Below are positions 22,156-34,780 of a stretch of DNA of 64,000 nucleotides, piece after piece; the stretch's first letter is position 1, and each line of letters begins with the position of its first letter. The notes beneath the pieces are model-generated. The model did no database searches and was not told the origin of the DNA. It was given only the letters and a program-made list of their open reading frames with translations. The translations under genes were made by a program, and so were the position numbers. Source of the DNA: Carettochelys insculpta (taxonomy: Eukaryota > Chordata > Testudines > Carettochelyidae); contig NC_134138.1 in NCBI RefSeq assembly GCF_033958435.1, positions 209,879,298 to 209,943,297 of the forward strand, read 5' to 3'.

Positions 22156-24504
22156 TAGTGAAATCACAAGTTGGTCTCTTCAAGAGACAGGAAGGATTTC
22201 TTCCCCACACTTCCACCCAAAATATATATGCTCCAAGGCCCTTGCAATTACAATGTGAGGATAGTGATGGTCTCAATTTTTGGACTCATCTCAAGTTGAG
22301 AAGGCCCTTTATTTTTTGGAAATTCATCTTGCTCCCAGACAGTGAAGGATTAAACTGTGCTATTGTACATCCTCTCTAAAGGTGTAAACATTCAATTTTT
22401 CTGAAGGCAGCAACAACCTAATGTGTCCAGCCCAGAGCAATAAAAGCTATCAGCTCAATTTGACAGTGTTCCTGACCCTTTTCATCTAAAGAAATGGGTC
22501 TTACCCATGAAAACTCATTACCTAATACATTGGTTAGTCTCTAAGGTGCTACAGGACTGCTTATTATTTGTGAAGCACACAAGTGATTTAAAAAAATCAA
22601 TCAGTAATTTTCTTTAAGATACAGTCTTGGGATATCATGTAAAAGCACTCCTGCAATGGATTATGCTAATCCCACCTACTAGAAATATGATCTACCTCCT
22701 CCCACTCCTAAATTTTAGTCATCCAATCAGGCATCAGAAACATTGCCATAAAATTTAGCAAACCAATCACACATCTCAAGAGCAAATCACTAAAGAAGAG
22801 ATAGAAGCTGATATCTTTCCAGTGGTGAAATATGTTTCCATAAAGTGTTTGTTCGGTAACTGCAGGTTATAAAAAAAATTAAGTAGGTAATCTGCTTCAA
22901 ATAATTTGACTGGTTGTAAGGGAGAGATATAAAATGATACTGAAAACATCCTAGCTGATGACTTGGGGGGAAAAGAAGGTTGAAACAACCTGTCATTTAA
23001 ACCATCAGCATTTCTCTGACTGTCATTACCACATTTTTTACATTGAAAGTAAAAATGATAGGCTTAACTGGGGCATTTATCAGCCATCCTGTCATGTAAA
23101 ACAAATGTATGTCCTCCGAGGGATAATGTTTTATATTATCATTAAGAGTATTATCATTCTAATTTCTGCACGTTACAGAGCACATTGTTCTTCACAAAGG
23201 TATTGCGTGCCTCTTTTATCAGCGTGATGAGAAAGAACAGCAAATATATCAGTAATGACTCTCTGCAGTTCTATTTCTGTGTGGTTCTGTGCACCAGTAA
23301 CTGCCTCTGAAGTCAGTTACACGCTTATGCACACAAAGAGGGAGGCAGTCGTCAGGACTTTCAGAATCAGATTAGGGTGTTTGTAGAGATGCTGAGCACC
23401 AGAATCATGCCCAATCTGGAGCTGCATATAGCTGGCATCTCTGGGAAGTGCTGGAGCTTGGCCTGTCTTTTCATCAAACCCTTTATCAACACACAGCCTT
23501 TGCCTTAATAAAAGCTAGAAGCACACGATCTAAAAAAAGAACAAATCTGAAGAAGTATCTGTCAACCTCTGCACATCTTCTAGCGCAATGGAAAATTAGA
23601 GCAACTTCATGCCCACTCCAAGAAACTGTCCTTACTGGAAAGGAAAATCATGGGTGTTTGCAATGGACTTAATTTTTCTGAGAAATGTTTAAATACCCTT
23701 CTGTGCAACATTAATTTTAAAATAGCTGAGACAAAATGGGTGGCACCTAAAGGTTCCTAAGAAGAGAATTTGGAGTTGTGTGGAACGTTTTAAAAGAGAC
23801 TGAACATTATCAATTGAGTTATGGTGCTGATGTGTAGATTTGTATCTGATTTCATGAACTCTATGTTATCCAGTTTTCAATCTTCTGGCAGAAAGGGGGG
23901 ACATTATACTGAGCATGTTGTTTTAATAACTGTAGCAGTCAGTTTCTCAAACAGGCAGAAAGTTATAAGTAATACATCTTTTGTCAGGGAAGTACTTCTC
24001 ACAATGCAATGACACCACCTCACACTGTAATACTGTCAGACCTCTCAGCAAACTTAGGCAAGCCTAAAGGATGCTTGGATAGGAATCCTACAACAAAAAT
24101 ATACAATGCTGCAAGAAGGGTTGATAGCAATTCAGTAAGTTACACTCTTTTCTCTGAGCCGGTACAGCTAACACCCAAGACAAACTTTAGGTAATATTGC
24201 TCTGTTGGATGTGTGATCCTGGAGAGAAGACATAAAACTGAAGTCCAAACTACAAGTGATCATGGAAATTCTGATTCCCACAAATCATATTAAATCATTA
24301 CAGACTGCTTGCCTTACCTTTCTCTATAGTTTCATTTGGTTTTTGGTAGTCTTTTATGTTTCCTGCTTTTATGTTTCCTGCTTTATATTTGCTGCAGGAG
24401 TCCTGCACAACGATTCAATAATGGCTGCACACTTCCCCACTGACTGAGACCTGTTCGTTGGGATTTTGACTGCATTTCCATGGCAAAGTTATTCCCACAT
24501 ATAT
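22156..24504. other. AT-rich non-coding region with a decayed Penelope terminus
   Basis: The only repeat recognised is at about 22480-22555 (+), a decayed Penelope type-A end: AAAGAAATGGGTCTTACCCATGAAAA, GGTTAGTCTCTAAGGTGC, CAGGACTGC. Its hammerhead-like helix ATGGG..CCCAT persists but the first core box has mutated to CTAAAGA. No gene is seen elsewhere in the stretch. Confidence 0.5.
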
Positions 24505-24960
24505 TTTATAGAGCACTCTAAGATCCTAAGGGATGAAAGGTGCTATATAAATGTAAATTGTTGCTGTTGTTATGCATTAACTATAGCCAAGTTTTAAACC
24601 AGACTGACTTTGAAAGATAGCATCCCTAGTGACCTTTACTGATGAGAATCACTAAGATTAGAAAATCTCTAAACTCTTTGGACATGAAGACAAACTCCAG
24701 TTCTCAGCCTCTGGTGGGCAATAGCTTTACTCAAGGTCAAAGTATTTCCTAAGCCAACAAAGGACATAACTTGAGGAAGCATGATTAAGCAGTTGGGTTT
24801 GTAGTCCTCTCCCTGCCCCAAATCCAGAGAGTTGGGTTCTCACCCTGGCTTTTCCACTACCCTCCTCTACAACCTTGGGCAAGTCACTTAGCTGCCCTTA
24901 TCCCTGCCACCCATTCTTGGGCTTGCCTAGCTGTACTGTAAACTTTCTGTTTATGAATAT
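24505..24960 (+). repeat. Ancient L2-type tail and MIR SINE
   Basis: At about 24505-24575, AAAGGTGCTATATAAATG followed by TTGTTGCTGTTGTTAT matches the 3' end typical of L2 and CORE-SINE elements. At about 24794-24910, GAGTTGGGTTCTCACCCTGG and ACCTTGGGCAAGTCACTTAG match the MIR core and tail. These families are amniote-wide fossils, heavily diverged. No coding capacity. Confidence 0.7.
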
Positions 24961-25405
24961 ATAGTGGTTGCCACAATGATGCCTTTATCTCAGGTGAGGA
25001 CACTGGATTCTACCACAGTAAAAATAATTAACAAGAATAATTACTGAACAAGAATAAAGTGTGCCATAACATCTGCTTTCATGTATATCCTGGGGAGATT
25101 ATTCTCTTATCTTTATTAAGTCAGCCTAAAATTCTGTACCTTCCGCAAGTGCTAGATCTGACTTCTATCAGCTCAAAGAGAAATATGACTATCACGGGGG
25201 TCAGCAGCCTTTCCGGAGGTAGAGTGCGGAAATGTGACCTTTTGACCTCTGTGTATGGTCCGAGTGCTGTAACACTTTTTAAGGTCACTAATAGTCCTAC
25301 TTACAATAGCTTCATTAAAAAATAAAGAGAGAGCTTTATTGATTCTGTCTTTAAAGCTCCATCCAGCAGGCTTTTTAAATATCTAAAAACGTCTCAAATT
25401 TCAAT
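24961..25405. other. Non-coding spacer
   Basis: No gene or repeat is recognised. Confidence 0.45.
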
Positions 25406-25406
25406 A

Positions 25407-26165
25407 CAAGTTGAACCTCTTTCCTCCTACATTCTCTGATTGGCAACATCACTCATCCACCAGGACAAAGGATGTTGCCAGATCAGAGAGCTCCAGCTGC
25501 ACAGGGTGCAATGAAGACGCAGGTGGGACTTGGGCTTGTTCCAGGGGCCTCACCAGCAGCCCTGTCCACAGGGGGACCCCAAACTACGACACCTCAGCAG
25601 CAGCCCCACACCTGGGCTGGGGGGACCACACCTGGGACACCTCACCAGCAGTCCCACAGCTAGGGGGATCCCAACAGGGTCGTGGGAGACCCCAGCCAAG
25701 CCACAGGAGACCATGCCCCAGGAGTGGGGAGAAGGCTGGGACATGGGGAGCCAGCAGCCCCCAGGCCCTGGTTGGGCTGGGAGAGACCAGTGGGGCCAAT
25801 GGCAGGGGACACCCACAGGGCCAGGTCTGGGAGCCACCTGGGGCACAAAGCCCCACCAACAGCCAGACAGTCCCGGGAACCCCAACTGGGCCAGGAATGA
25901 CCCATGAGCCCGAGGGAGATGTGCAGGGATAGGGGAGGCCTGTGGGGCCAGGGGCCCCACTGTCATCCCCGGGAACCACAGATGGGACGGAGCAGACTGT
26001 GGCCCAGTGGCAGGGAGCCCCAGTGGCAGGGAGCCCCACTGGCAGCCTCTAAAAACACCCCTGTGCTGCCAGCAGCCCCACAGCCAACCCCACAAATTCT
26101 TCTGCCCTACAGGCAGTTCCCCACCTGCCCTGCCCTGCCCTGCCCTCAGTGATTTACCTGAGCTC
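25407..26165. repeat. GC-rich repeat with Tigger-like left end
   Basis: The left end CAAGTTGAACCTCT after a TA resembles the Tigger-like TIR. The interior is then G/C-rich, with irregularly repeated CACCAGCAG, CCCCAC and GGGGAC words and twice-repeated CCAGTGGCAGGGAGCCC at 26003-26040. Long frames on both strands (up to 181 codons) are compositional artefacts. This may be a larger relative of the TA-flanked MITE family; a right TIR was not found. Confidence 0.45.
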
Positions 26166-27005
26166 CACGTGGAGCAGGCAGGAAGCCAAGCAAATGTACA
26201 GGCACTGTGTGTGCTCTGCCGCTGGCTCAGGGGTGTGGCTCACCCATACCTCTCTGCTCCCCCGCTGCATGGGAGAAGGAAGGCTGGGGCCGAGCTCCCC
26301 AGCGTGCCACTGAAAAACAGCTCACGTGCAAACAGTGGCATGTGTGCCAGGGGTTGCCAATCCCTGGACTACCAGGAGACAACCAACCAAGTACATCAGA
26401 CTGATTTGTTAACTATTTCTTGTCTCTTGCCTTAATAAATCCTGACTTTCTTACCGAAATCATTGCTTAGCAGGCATGCAATTTGTGGTGATGAAAATAT
26501 AAACATTATATTGGTTAGTAAGCACTTGATCAATAGATTTTCCAACTGACCACAATCCCAAGAGTTCTGACAAAACATTTCTGAATTTTTAATATCAATT
26601 TTACTATCAAATGTGTATTCCTCCCGCTTTGGCAGACAAGAACCTAAAGAAAATGTTTTTCTTTTTTCTTAGTGTTTTCTTTTGAAAGGTAAAATGACAC
26701 AATCACTAATTAAGCGGTGCACAGGTGGATGCTACTTGTCTGTCAGAATATGTGCAATACAAGTTACAGTGCTCCCTCATGCTTATTGGCTTAAATCCAC
26801 TCCTGGGGTGACTCCACAAATCTGTGATTTGATGGCATAATGCATCACTCTGGCAGTTATTGGGAGTATAACATGAATAGGATTGACCCATTTTGCCATT
26901 AACCCAGATGGTCGGGGAAGTAACCCCATGCTCTGGGAGTCCCTAAACCCCTACCTGCCTAAAGCTGGGAGACAAGGGATGAATCTCTTGAAACTTCCCT
27001 CTTCT
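26166..27005. other. Non-coding, repeat-like debris
   Basis: Around 26345-26400, GGGGTTGCCAATCCCTGGACT resembles a widespread short amniote repeat, but this is too weak to classify. No gene is seen. Confidence 0.3.
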
Positions 27006-27095
27006 AAAGAACCTGGCACTGGCCAATGCCAGAGGCAGGATACTGAGTTAGATGGACCATTGGTCTGGGCCAGTGTGGCTGTTCTTACAGCTGCC
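27006..27095 (+). mobile_element. CR1 3' tail fragment (second subfamily)
   Basis: ACCTGGCACTGGCCAATGCC, GGCAGGATACTGAGTTAGATGGACC, TTGGTCTG and GTGTGGCTGTTCTTA match in order the 3' UTR of the copy ending at 34340. About 90 bp, 5'-truncated. Confidence 0.8.
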
Positions 27096-28787
27096 AGTAA
27101 GTTATTTATTCACACTGTGCTGAGTCAACCTTTTCTGAGGCGCTCCTCCTCACAGGTCCTTAGCTCCTAAAAGATCATGAAGTAGGACTTCAGTGCTCTT
27201 AGAGATGCAAAAACTGGCACCTCTGAACAGAACTGCACCTGCTTCTCCAGCCAGACAGCTCTGCTAACACTCCTCATGTTCGACACACAGTGCCTCGGAG
27301 CTTGTAGCCTGGCACAGAGATTAGTGGGGCCGACAGGCTCACAAGGCCACAGGGCTGGTGTGGGGGGTGGCAGTGTGCTCTTGGGCAGAAGGGGTGGGGC
27401 TAAGCAACCGTCAGCGTTACCTGGAGTGCAACATGTGTGCCTCTGGAGGCAATATAAAGGACACAGGCTTCAGCTGCCACAGCTGTCGTGGTAACGGAAA
27501 CAGATGGTAGTCCCCATCCCTTTTGAATCACTGGGCCCTGAGTTAATCGCCCTCCCTGCACTGTCAGCAGATCTGTTCAGAGATTATGACGTAGGATGAG
27601 AATTTTACTCTATTCAACAGAAGGGAACGTCCAGTTCATTGATAGCGCTCTCAGTGCGATTATGAACAAGAAATGTGGCTTACTCAAGAAATATTCATCC
27701 CTACCAAAGCCACCCTATGTCATTTATTATGCATAGCCGCAGTGGCAGCTTCAAGCACAAGTTGAGTACCTAACCACCTGAGAACGACCATCAGTTCCAA
27801 CTGATATCAAAATGGCTCTGAAGTTGAGCAACCAGCCTGTCAGATTTTGCAGTACCAAGCCAGTGTCAGCCAGTATTTGAGCTTCATCCTCCTACACTCC
27901 ACACGTGTGGTACAAACATAGACCAGGAGGCTAAGCTTAGTCTTTCCTCCCTCCACTCTGTCCACACACTCCATTTTTATCATCTAGCAGATCTGAACAG
28001 AGACAGTGGGGCCCCTGAGGATCTCCATACTCACCAGGCACACAACCTGAGGAGTGCAAGACGACTGTGCGGGCAGGGTTGGAAGCGTTAAGGGAGAACT
28101 ACAGGAAAGAAGCAGAAAGTTTGTGAGCAAAGAAGACCTGATGAATGAGAGGAAGACATGGGCCTATGTGAAGGAAGAGGGAGATAAAATAACAGAAAGA
28201 TATGGGGAGGATGAGTGAAAGAAAACTGAGAAAGAATAAATAAATTGAGAAACGGAATGAGAGTAGGGCAGTGCAGGAAAAAGTCAAAATAAAATTCTTA
28301 TTATTTTAATATGTTGTATTGCAATCAAGTAAAAGTGTCCAATTTCTGCTAAGGATAAAAATAGATGAGTTTCTTATATTTAACTCGGCTTGAGGTAGGC
28401 GATAAAGCACAAATTCCATGTAGGGCATTAATATGTCTAATGCCAGCACTGCATAACTCTGTGCAAAGGTCGGGTGTCTAGTCTGATTCTTTATATCTGC
28501 CAGCAGTCTTTGATATTGCAGATAAGCCATTACTCATCACACCCTGCCAAGGGTAGATGGAGTCATATTTAAGTCGTTCTGTTGCTTCATCTCAAATAGA
28601 CCCTCGAAGGAGATATTGAGTTATTGCTTATCAAAGACTCTTATGAGCCATAAGGTGTTTCCTTGTCATTCTTCCCATTGAACATGCATGAAAAGTCAAA
28701 GGGGAAGCTAGTGAGACAGCTTGGGTTACTCTGCCACAAGTGCACAAATGATGCTCAGCTCTGCATTTCTTTTGCATGGGATGGTAA
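27096..28787. other. Non-coding region with a GC-rich patch
   Basis: A GC-rich patch at about 27290-27500 (GGCAGAAGGGGTGGGGCTAAG) looks like part of a DNA-transposon-derived repeat. The rest shows no gene or recognised element. Confidence 0.35.
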
Positions 28788-28789
28788 TA

Positions 28790-29113
28790 GTGCAACACAG
28801 GCTCATCTGGCACGCTCAGGACCTGACTGGTGCTGAGTAAGAGAATTTCCCAACCCACAGAAGGTCAATATTGTCTAGCAGCATTACCAACACTTCCACC
28901 ACTTACTGGGCTCTTAGAAGACTTTTAAGGGTAAATTACAGCTAAATAACTGCACAGCGTACTGAGAGCTAGGACTGGCAGCTGTAACAAACTTTATGGG
29001 ACCTCGGGAAACTTGGCCACAGCCATAATAGGTAGTTGTCTGGCTAGCTAAAATCATGCTGGATTATGGATGCTGCTGTACAACAGAGTTCCCAATTTGA
29101 GAGGTTTAACCTG
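28790..29113 (+). mobile_element. Tigger-like MITE, copy 3
   Basis: Same order of landmarks as copy 1: CAGGACCTGACTGGTGCT, GGTCAATATTGTCTAGCAGC, GGGCTCTTAGAAGAC, AAACTTTATGGGACC, CATGCTGGATTATGGATG. The right end GAGGTTTAACCTG is followed by TA. The left TIR is mutated. 324 bp. Confidence 0.72.
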
Positions 29114-29330
29114 TAGTTTCCCTTTCTCAATTCCAGGTGAAAAGAGGGGCTCAAGATAAGAGTGAATTGTCTGAAGTTCAAGTCAAGTAATATGGAAATG
29201 ATGCTGGTCGGTTGGAGAAAATATCCATAACCTTTTCAGAGATACTTATCTTCTCTACTGAGGAGACAATAAGGCTTACAGTCTGGAGGTCTTTCCAGAT
29301 TCCCATAAAGCAGATAAAAGAATCTATTTC

Positions 29331-29800
29331 ATTGGAAAGGGTCCAGAAAATAGCAACAAGACTGATCAAAGGTCGAGAGAACATGACCTATGAAGAAAAG
29401 CTGAAAGAATTGGGTTGTTTAGTTAGGAAAAAAAAAGATTAAGGGGGGCATGATAGTGGTTTTCAGTATCTAAAAGGGTGTCATAAGGAGGAGGGAGAAA
29501 ACTTGCTCTTCTTGGCCTCTGAGGATTGAACAAGAAGCAATGGGCTTAAACTGCAGCAAGGGAGGTTTAGGTTGGACATTAGGAAAAAGTTCCTAACTGT
29601 CAGGGTGGACAAACACTGGAATAAATTGTCTAGGGAGGTTTTGGAATCTCCATCCCTGGAGATATTTAAGAACAGGTTAGATAAATGTCTATCAGGGATG
29701 GTCTAGACAGTACTTGGTCCTGCCATGAGTGCAGGGGACTGGACTCAATGACCTCTCAAGGTCCCTTCCAGTCCTAGCATTCTACTATTCCATGATTCTA
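29331..29800 (+). mobile_element. CR1 LINE 3' fragment with ORF2 C-terminus
   Basis: The fragment enters at the ERVQK..ATRLIKGRENMTYEEKL segment of ORF2 and runs through the 3' UTR (GTCTAGACAGTACTTGGTCC) to a decayed octamer tail near 29800. It is close in sequence to 6100-6576. A frameshift lies in a poly-A run at about 29428-29438. Strongly 5'-truncated; inert. Confidence 0.9.
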
Positions 29801-31610
29801 TTTTTTAATTTGCTCTTAGCTAAAAAGGCCACATTTTTTTCCTCTTGGATGCAAACATCACCTGTTACCCTTGGCAGAACAGATTATTGCAAAGGATATG
29901 TGACTATCTTTGACAGATGATTACAAATTTCAAGCAGCCCAGAAATGAAAGTTGCCTGTTTATATGGTGAGGGATCTCATATGAATTTTATTACACCCAG
30001 ACAGATCGCACTCACAGTCAATTTGCTCCTGTATCCAACACTAGATGGTGCCCTATAAACCAGTGTGTATGTGGGGATGCGGCTTTTCTTAGAGTCCACC
30101 ATTCTTTTGGTGCACTTTGCTAACAATTGAGATCACCTGAAATGATCTAATAGGGCCCACCTTTTAACTTTGGTGGGGGCTGAAGACAAAGGGTTCTCAA
30201 TGAAGAGCCCTTGACCTGAGCATTATTTCTGTCAGGGTCCAACAAAATGCAGGATTTCTGGCTGCAAGCCTCATCTCTTTAATGAGGCCCCTAGGTGAAG
30301 TTGGCAGTCGGGGGATTGTGTTTTAGCTGTGAAAGGAGATAGAAGAGGTGGGGTTAGCTGGACTTTTGATAGTAGTTGTATTTAATGACTGAGCAGGCTT
30401 CAGAGGGTGCAATGGCATGTTTAGAATGAATCAAGAAAAACTATTTAATTGTCTTCCTTCCCATCAAACAAACATTCTCATTCAAGATTAGGTAAGACTT
30501 GTCTCATTTTAGTGTGCCTGACAGGTTGAGATTTGCACAAGGTGTAGTGGGTTTAGACACACTTCCATTCATTTTAGTGCATGATGTATCTACATTCTTG
30601 ATTCAGCTTTAAAAAATCTAAACCAGAGCTGTTATTTGGCCTCTGTGTTTAACTTTATAACTGTTTGAATGTTGTAATTCAGAATGGTAGCTGGTACCAT
30701 CAGAGGACAGTATTATGCTGTATTGCCCTTTCAATGGTTTCAAAGCAGACTGGATGCAATCTGATACTGGTTCCACTCCAAAAATTAACATGACTAAGAA
30801 AAGAACCCCACTCTTGGGTAAAACTCTGAAAAGCACTGAAAGTGATTTAACTGCCTATTTCACAACCAAAAATTTAGCAAGAAAGTTTTTCCTTAATTAA
30901 ATGTCTCATATTGTCTGAATGGAAATTAGCAAAATCAAGAGGAAGTTGCTAGAACTTCCCCTGCAGGAAATGCATCTGCTGTGCCAAATCAATTTGCTTA
31001 CTGAGTCAACTGTTCAGGAACTCAGGAGGCTCCCTTAAGAGATTTCATAATCCCACAGTTAAGGGGCCTAGATACATCCCAGCTAACCTGTTAAGAACAG
31101 TTCAGAAAAGTGCTGAATTTCTCAGCTGCCTTGTCAAATATTGTCTGTTGGATTGTGTGCACTTTGTCAGCAATATACGCCACTGTGATCAGGGGATTAC
31201 ACTCAAGCAGAATAAACTCCACAAAATATCTTGCCAGAAGCTTATTTCTGGTCACCTACTGAGTAATTTTAAGAGTATCTTAAGACAGGGTGGGCTATCA
31301 CATTGAGATGTGCATACACCACCAGGGAGTTTAAGGTCACTACCTCCAGAATCTAAGAAATGGTACATAGGGTACATCTCATCTCTCATAGGGTACATGC
31401 CCCACACCATGCTAAACTGACTCTCTCTTTTAAAGGTTTTGATGTAAATTAACCTGTCTGAATAACTAAAACAGGACATTAATCTTAATAACTGCAGGGA
31501 CATGAGCCAGGAAAAAAAAAGTTTAGTGGAATATTTGAAAATCAGAAAGCAAACATTTTTTTCTTTACTGTTTCTCTTTCCTTTTCTCTCTTGTCATCTT
31601 TCCCCTCCAG
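29801..31610. other. AT-rich non-coding region
   Basis: No gene or mobile element is recognised. Confidence 0.45.
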
Positions 31611-31614
31611 GTCC

Positions 31615-31698
31615 CATAAGAACACAAAGAGATAAGCATGGCTATTCTGGGTCAGACCAATAGTCCATCTAGGCCACTACCCTGTCTTCAGGACAGTG
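31615..31698 (-). mobile_element. Inverted CR1 3' tail at the 5' edge of the next CR1
   Basis: Read on the - strand this is the 3' end seen at 34270-34340: CATAAGAAC, GGCTATTCTGGGTCAGACCA and CCTGTCTTC correspond to the complement of GGTCTGACCCAGTATGGCC and neighbours. The word GACAGTG at 31692-31698 is common to the inverted tail and to the forward CR1 body, so the junction lies in microhomology. Confidence 0.75.
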
Positions 31699-34151
31699 AT
31701 AGTGATGCTGAACTGTTAAGGGAGATTAGAGAGACTATCAAAAAAAAAAGCACAATAATAATAGGAGATTTCAATTATCCCCATATTGATTGGGTACATG
31801 TCACCTCAGGACGGGATTCAGAGATTAAATTTCTTGATGCCTTAAATGACTGCTTCTTGGAGCAGCTAGTACAGGAACCCACAAGGGGAGAGTCAATTCT
31901 CGATCTAGTCCTGACTGGAACGCAGGATCTGGTCCAAGAGGTAACTGTTACTGGACCGCTTGGAAATAGTGACTACAATATAATAACTTTTAATATTCCT
32001 GTGTTGGGAAGAACACCGCAGTGGTCAAACACTCTGGCATTTAATTTCAAAAAGGGGAATTACACTAAAATGAGGAAGCTAGTTAAACAGAAACTAAAAG
32101 GTAGAGTAACTAAACTAAAATCCCTGGAAGCTGCATGGAAACTGTTTAAAGACACCATACTAGAGGCCCAACTTAAATGTATACCCCAAATAAAAAAACA
32201 CAGTAAGAGACCTAACAAAGAACCACTATGGCTTAACAGCCATGTTAAAAAGGCAGTGAGAGAGAAAAGGGCAGCTTTTAAAAAGTGGAAGTCAAATCCT
32301 AGTGAGGAAAATAGAAAGGAACACAAACACTCCCAAATTAAGTGTCATAATGTAGTAAGAAAAGCCAAAAAAGACTTTGAGGAACAGCTAGCCAAAAATT
32401 CAAAAAATGATAGTAAAATGTTTTTTAAATACATTAGAAGCAGGAAGCCCGCTAAAAAAGCAGTGGGGCCCTTGGACGATAAAGATATAAAAGGAGTGAT
32501 CAAGGAAGACAGTGCCATTGTGGAGCGATTAAATGATTTCTTTGCTTCAGTCTTCACAGTTGAGGATGTTACAGAGGTTCCTAAATCTGAGCCAGCCTTT
32601 TTAGGTGACAAATCTGAGGAACTCTCCCAGATTGAAGTGACATTAGAGGAGTTTTTGGAGTTAATTGATAAGCTGAATATTAACAAGTCTCCAGGACCAG
32701 ACGGTATTCACCCAAGGGTTCTGAAAGAACTCAAATGTGAAATTGTGAAGTTATTAACAGTGGTTTGTAACCTATCCTTTAAACCCACTTTGGTACCCAA
32801 TGACTGGAAGACAGCCAATATAATGCCAATATTTAAAAAAGGCTCTAGAGGAGACCTTGGCAATTATAGACCGATAAGTCTAACATCAGTACCAGGCAAA
32901 TTAGTAGAAACAATAGCAAAGAATAAAATTGCAAGGCACGTAGAAGAGCATGAATTGTTGGGCAAAAGTCAGCATGGTTTCTGCAGAGGGAAGTCGTGTC
33001 TAACTAATCTATTAGAATTCTTTGAAGGGGTTAATAAACATGCAGACAAGGGGCACCCAGTGGACATAATATACCTAGATTTCCAGAAAGCCTTTGACAC
33101 GGTCCCACACCAAAGGCTTTTAGGTAAATTAGGCGGTCATGGGATAGGAGGAAAGATCCTTTCATGGATCGGGAATTGGTTAAAAGACAGAAAACAAAGG
33201 GTCAGAATAAATGGTAAATTTTCACAATGGAGGGGGGTAACTAGTGGTGTTCCCCAGGGGTCAGTCCTGGGACCGATCCTGTTCAACTTGTTCATCAATG
33301 ATCTAGAAAATGAGGTAAGCAGTGAGGTGACAAAGTTTGCAGATGACACCAAGTTGTTCAGGATAGTCAAAACCAAAAGGGATTGTGAAGAACTACAAAA
33401 AGATCTCAGCAAACTGAGTGATTGGGCAGCAAAATGGCAAATGAAATTTAATGTGGGTAAGTGTAAGGTAATGCACATTGGAAAAAATAACCCAAATTAC
33501 ACGTACTACATGATGGGGTCAAATTTAGCTACGACAGATCAGGAAAGGGATCTTGGAGTTATAGTGGATAGCTCTCTGAAGACATCCACGCAGTGTGCAG
33601 CGGCAGTTAGTAAAGCAAATAGGATGTTAGGAATTATTAAAAAAGGGATCAATAATAAGACAAAAGATATCATACTTCCCCTATATAAAACTATGGTATG
33701 CCCACATCTTGAGTACTGCATGCAGATGTGGTCTCCTCACCTCAAAAAAGATATATTGGCATTAGAAAAGGTTCAGAAAAGGGCGACTAAGATGATTAGG
33801 GGTTTGGAACGGGTCCCATATGGGGAGAGGCTAGAGAGACTGGGACTTTTCAGTCTGGAAAAGAGGCGATTGAGGGGTGATATGATAGAGATATATAAAA
33901 TCATGAATGGTGTGGAGAAAGTGAATATAGAAAAATTATTTACCTTTTCCCATAATACAAGAACTAGGGGACACCAAATGAAATTGACGGGTAGTAGGTT
34001 CAAAACTAATAAAAGGAAATTTTTCTTCACACAGCACACAGTCAACCTGTGGAACTCCTTGCTGGAGGAGGCTGTGAAGGCCAGGACTCTATTAGGGTTT
34101 AAAAAAGAGCTCGATAAATTTTTGCAGGTTAGGTCCATAAATGGCTATTAG
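31638..34151 (+). CDS. CR1 ORF2: truncated endonuclease plus complete reverse transcriptase, 837 codons
   Basis: The protein would nick DNA and copy CR1 RNA at the nick. The first ~20 codons come from the inverted tail, so the ATG at 31638 is not the native start; the native N-terminus with the ET motif is missing. The endonuclease C-terminal part has [11 protein letters not shown] at about residue 41, but the SDH catalytic motif reads SDY at about 111, so nuclease activity should be lost. The RT is continuous: [16 protein letters not shown] at about 350, [15 protein letters not shown] at about 410, [13 protein letters not shown] (motif A) at about 477, [20 protein letters not shown] at about 540 and KFADDTKLF (catalytic DD) at about 565. 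The C-terminal domain has [16 protein letters not shown]. No stop or frameshift breaks it. A complete CR1 ORF2 is usually near 900-1000 residues. Expression is unproven. Confidence 0.85.
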   Translation: MAILGQTNSPSRPLPCLQDSDSDAELLREIRETIKKKSTIIIGDFNYPHIDWVHVTSGRDSEIKFLDALNDCFLEQLVQEPTRGESILDLVLTGTQDLVQEVTVTGPLGNSDYNIITFNIPVLGRTPQWSNTLAFNFKKGNYTKMRKLVKQKLKGRVTKLKSLEAAWKLFKDTILEAQLKCIPQIKKHSKRPNKEPLWLNSHVKKAVREKRAAFKKWKSNPSEENRKEHKHSQIKCHNVVRKAKKDFEEQLAKNSKNDSKMFFKYIRSRKPAKKAVGPLDDKDIKGVIKEDSAIVERLNDFFASVFTVEDVTEVPKSEPAFLGDKSEELSQIEVTLEEFLELIDKLNINKSPGPDGIHPRVLKELKCEIVKLLTVVCNLSFKPTLVPNDWKTANIMPIFKKGSRGDLGNYRPISLTSVPGKLVETIAKNKIARHVEEHELLGKSQHGFCRGKSCLTNLLEFFEGVNKHADKGHPVDIIYLDFQKAFDTVPHQRLLGKLGGHGIGGKILSWIGNWLKDRKQRVRINGKFSQWRGVTSGVPQGSVLGPILFNLFINDLENEVSSEVTKFADDTKLFRIVKTKRDCEELQKDLSKLSDWAAKWQMKFNVGKCKVMHIGKNNPNYTYYMMGSNLATTDQERDLGVIVDSSLKTSTQCAAAVSKANRMLGIIKKGINNKTKDIILPLYKTMVCPHLEYCMQMWSPHLKKDILALEKVQKRATKMIRGLERVPYGERLERLGLFSLEKRRLRGDMIEIYKIMNGVEKVNIEKLFTFSHNTRTRGHQMKLTGSRFKTNKRKFFFTQHTVNLWNSLLEEAVKARTLLGFKKELDKFLQVRSINGY

Positions 34152-34340
34152 CCAGGGGTAAAGTATGGTGCCCTAGCCTTCAGTACAGGGGCAGGAGATG
34201 GATGGCAGGAGATAAATCACTTGATCGTTGTCTTCTGTTCTCCTTCTCTGGGGCACCTGGCATTGGCCACTGTCGGCAGATGGGATACTGGGCTGGATGG
34301 ACCTTTGGTCTGACCCAGTATGGCCATTCTTATGTTCTTC
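31692..34340 (+). mobile_element. CR1 LINE, second subfamily, 2.65 kb
   Basis: The copy starts inside the endonuclease and runs through the RT, the C-terminal domain and a 3' UTR (CTGGGCTGGATGGACCTTTG) to the tail CCATTCTTATGTTCTT. Its ORF2 is open to the natural stop (TAG at 34149-34151), so it is much less decayed than the other LINEs here and likely younger. With the inverted tail at 31615-31698 it forms a unit with terminal inverted repeats about 80 bp long. Confidence 0.93.
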
Positions 34341-34780
34341 TAATAGGCACCAGTGCCAGATACTTCAGAGACAATGAATAGAACAGGCAGTCATTAAATG
34401 ATCCAACCCGTGTCATCCACTCCCAGCTTTTGGTAGTGATACCCAGAGCACCCAGTTATAGTTTTAGTCTGGACAGCACCCCATGGCGAGAAGGTGCATA
34501 GGTTGATTGTGTGTTGTATGAAGAAATATTTCCTTTTGATTCAAACCTGCTGCATATTATTTTCATTGGGTGACCCCTTGCTATTTTAAATGACTGCTGG
34601 GGGCTGCACCCCTCTGCTCACTATGCTCACCAACACCCATCTCTTCCTGGGGGGGTTGGGGAGCCATGCAGCCATGCAGGGTCTCACCAGAGCCCATCTC
34701 TCTGCCTCCCTCCCCTGCCTGGCCCTTCTCCCCACCCTGTTCCGTCTGCCACTCAGGAAGACTTTGGGGAGATTGCAGTG
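34341..34780. other. Non-coding spacer
   Basis: Nothing recognisable is seen before the purine-rich block. Confidence 0.4.

Noticed and set aside
25550..26095. Long frames of 151-181 codons in GC-rich repeat
   Set aside because: Similar lengths occur in several frames and both strands, and the encoded sequence is low-complexity. This is a GC-content effect.
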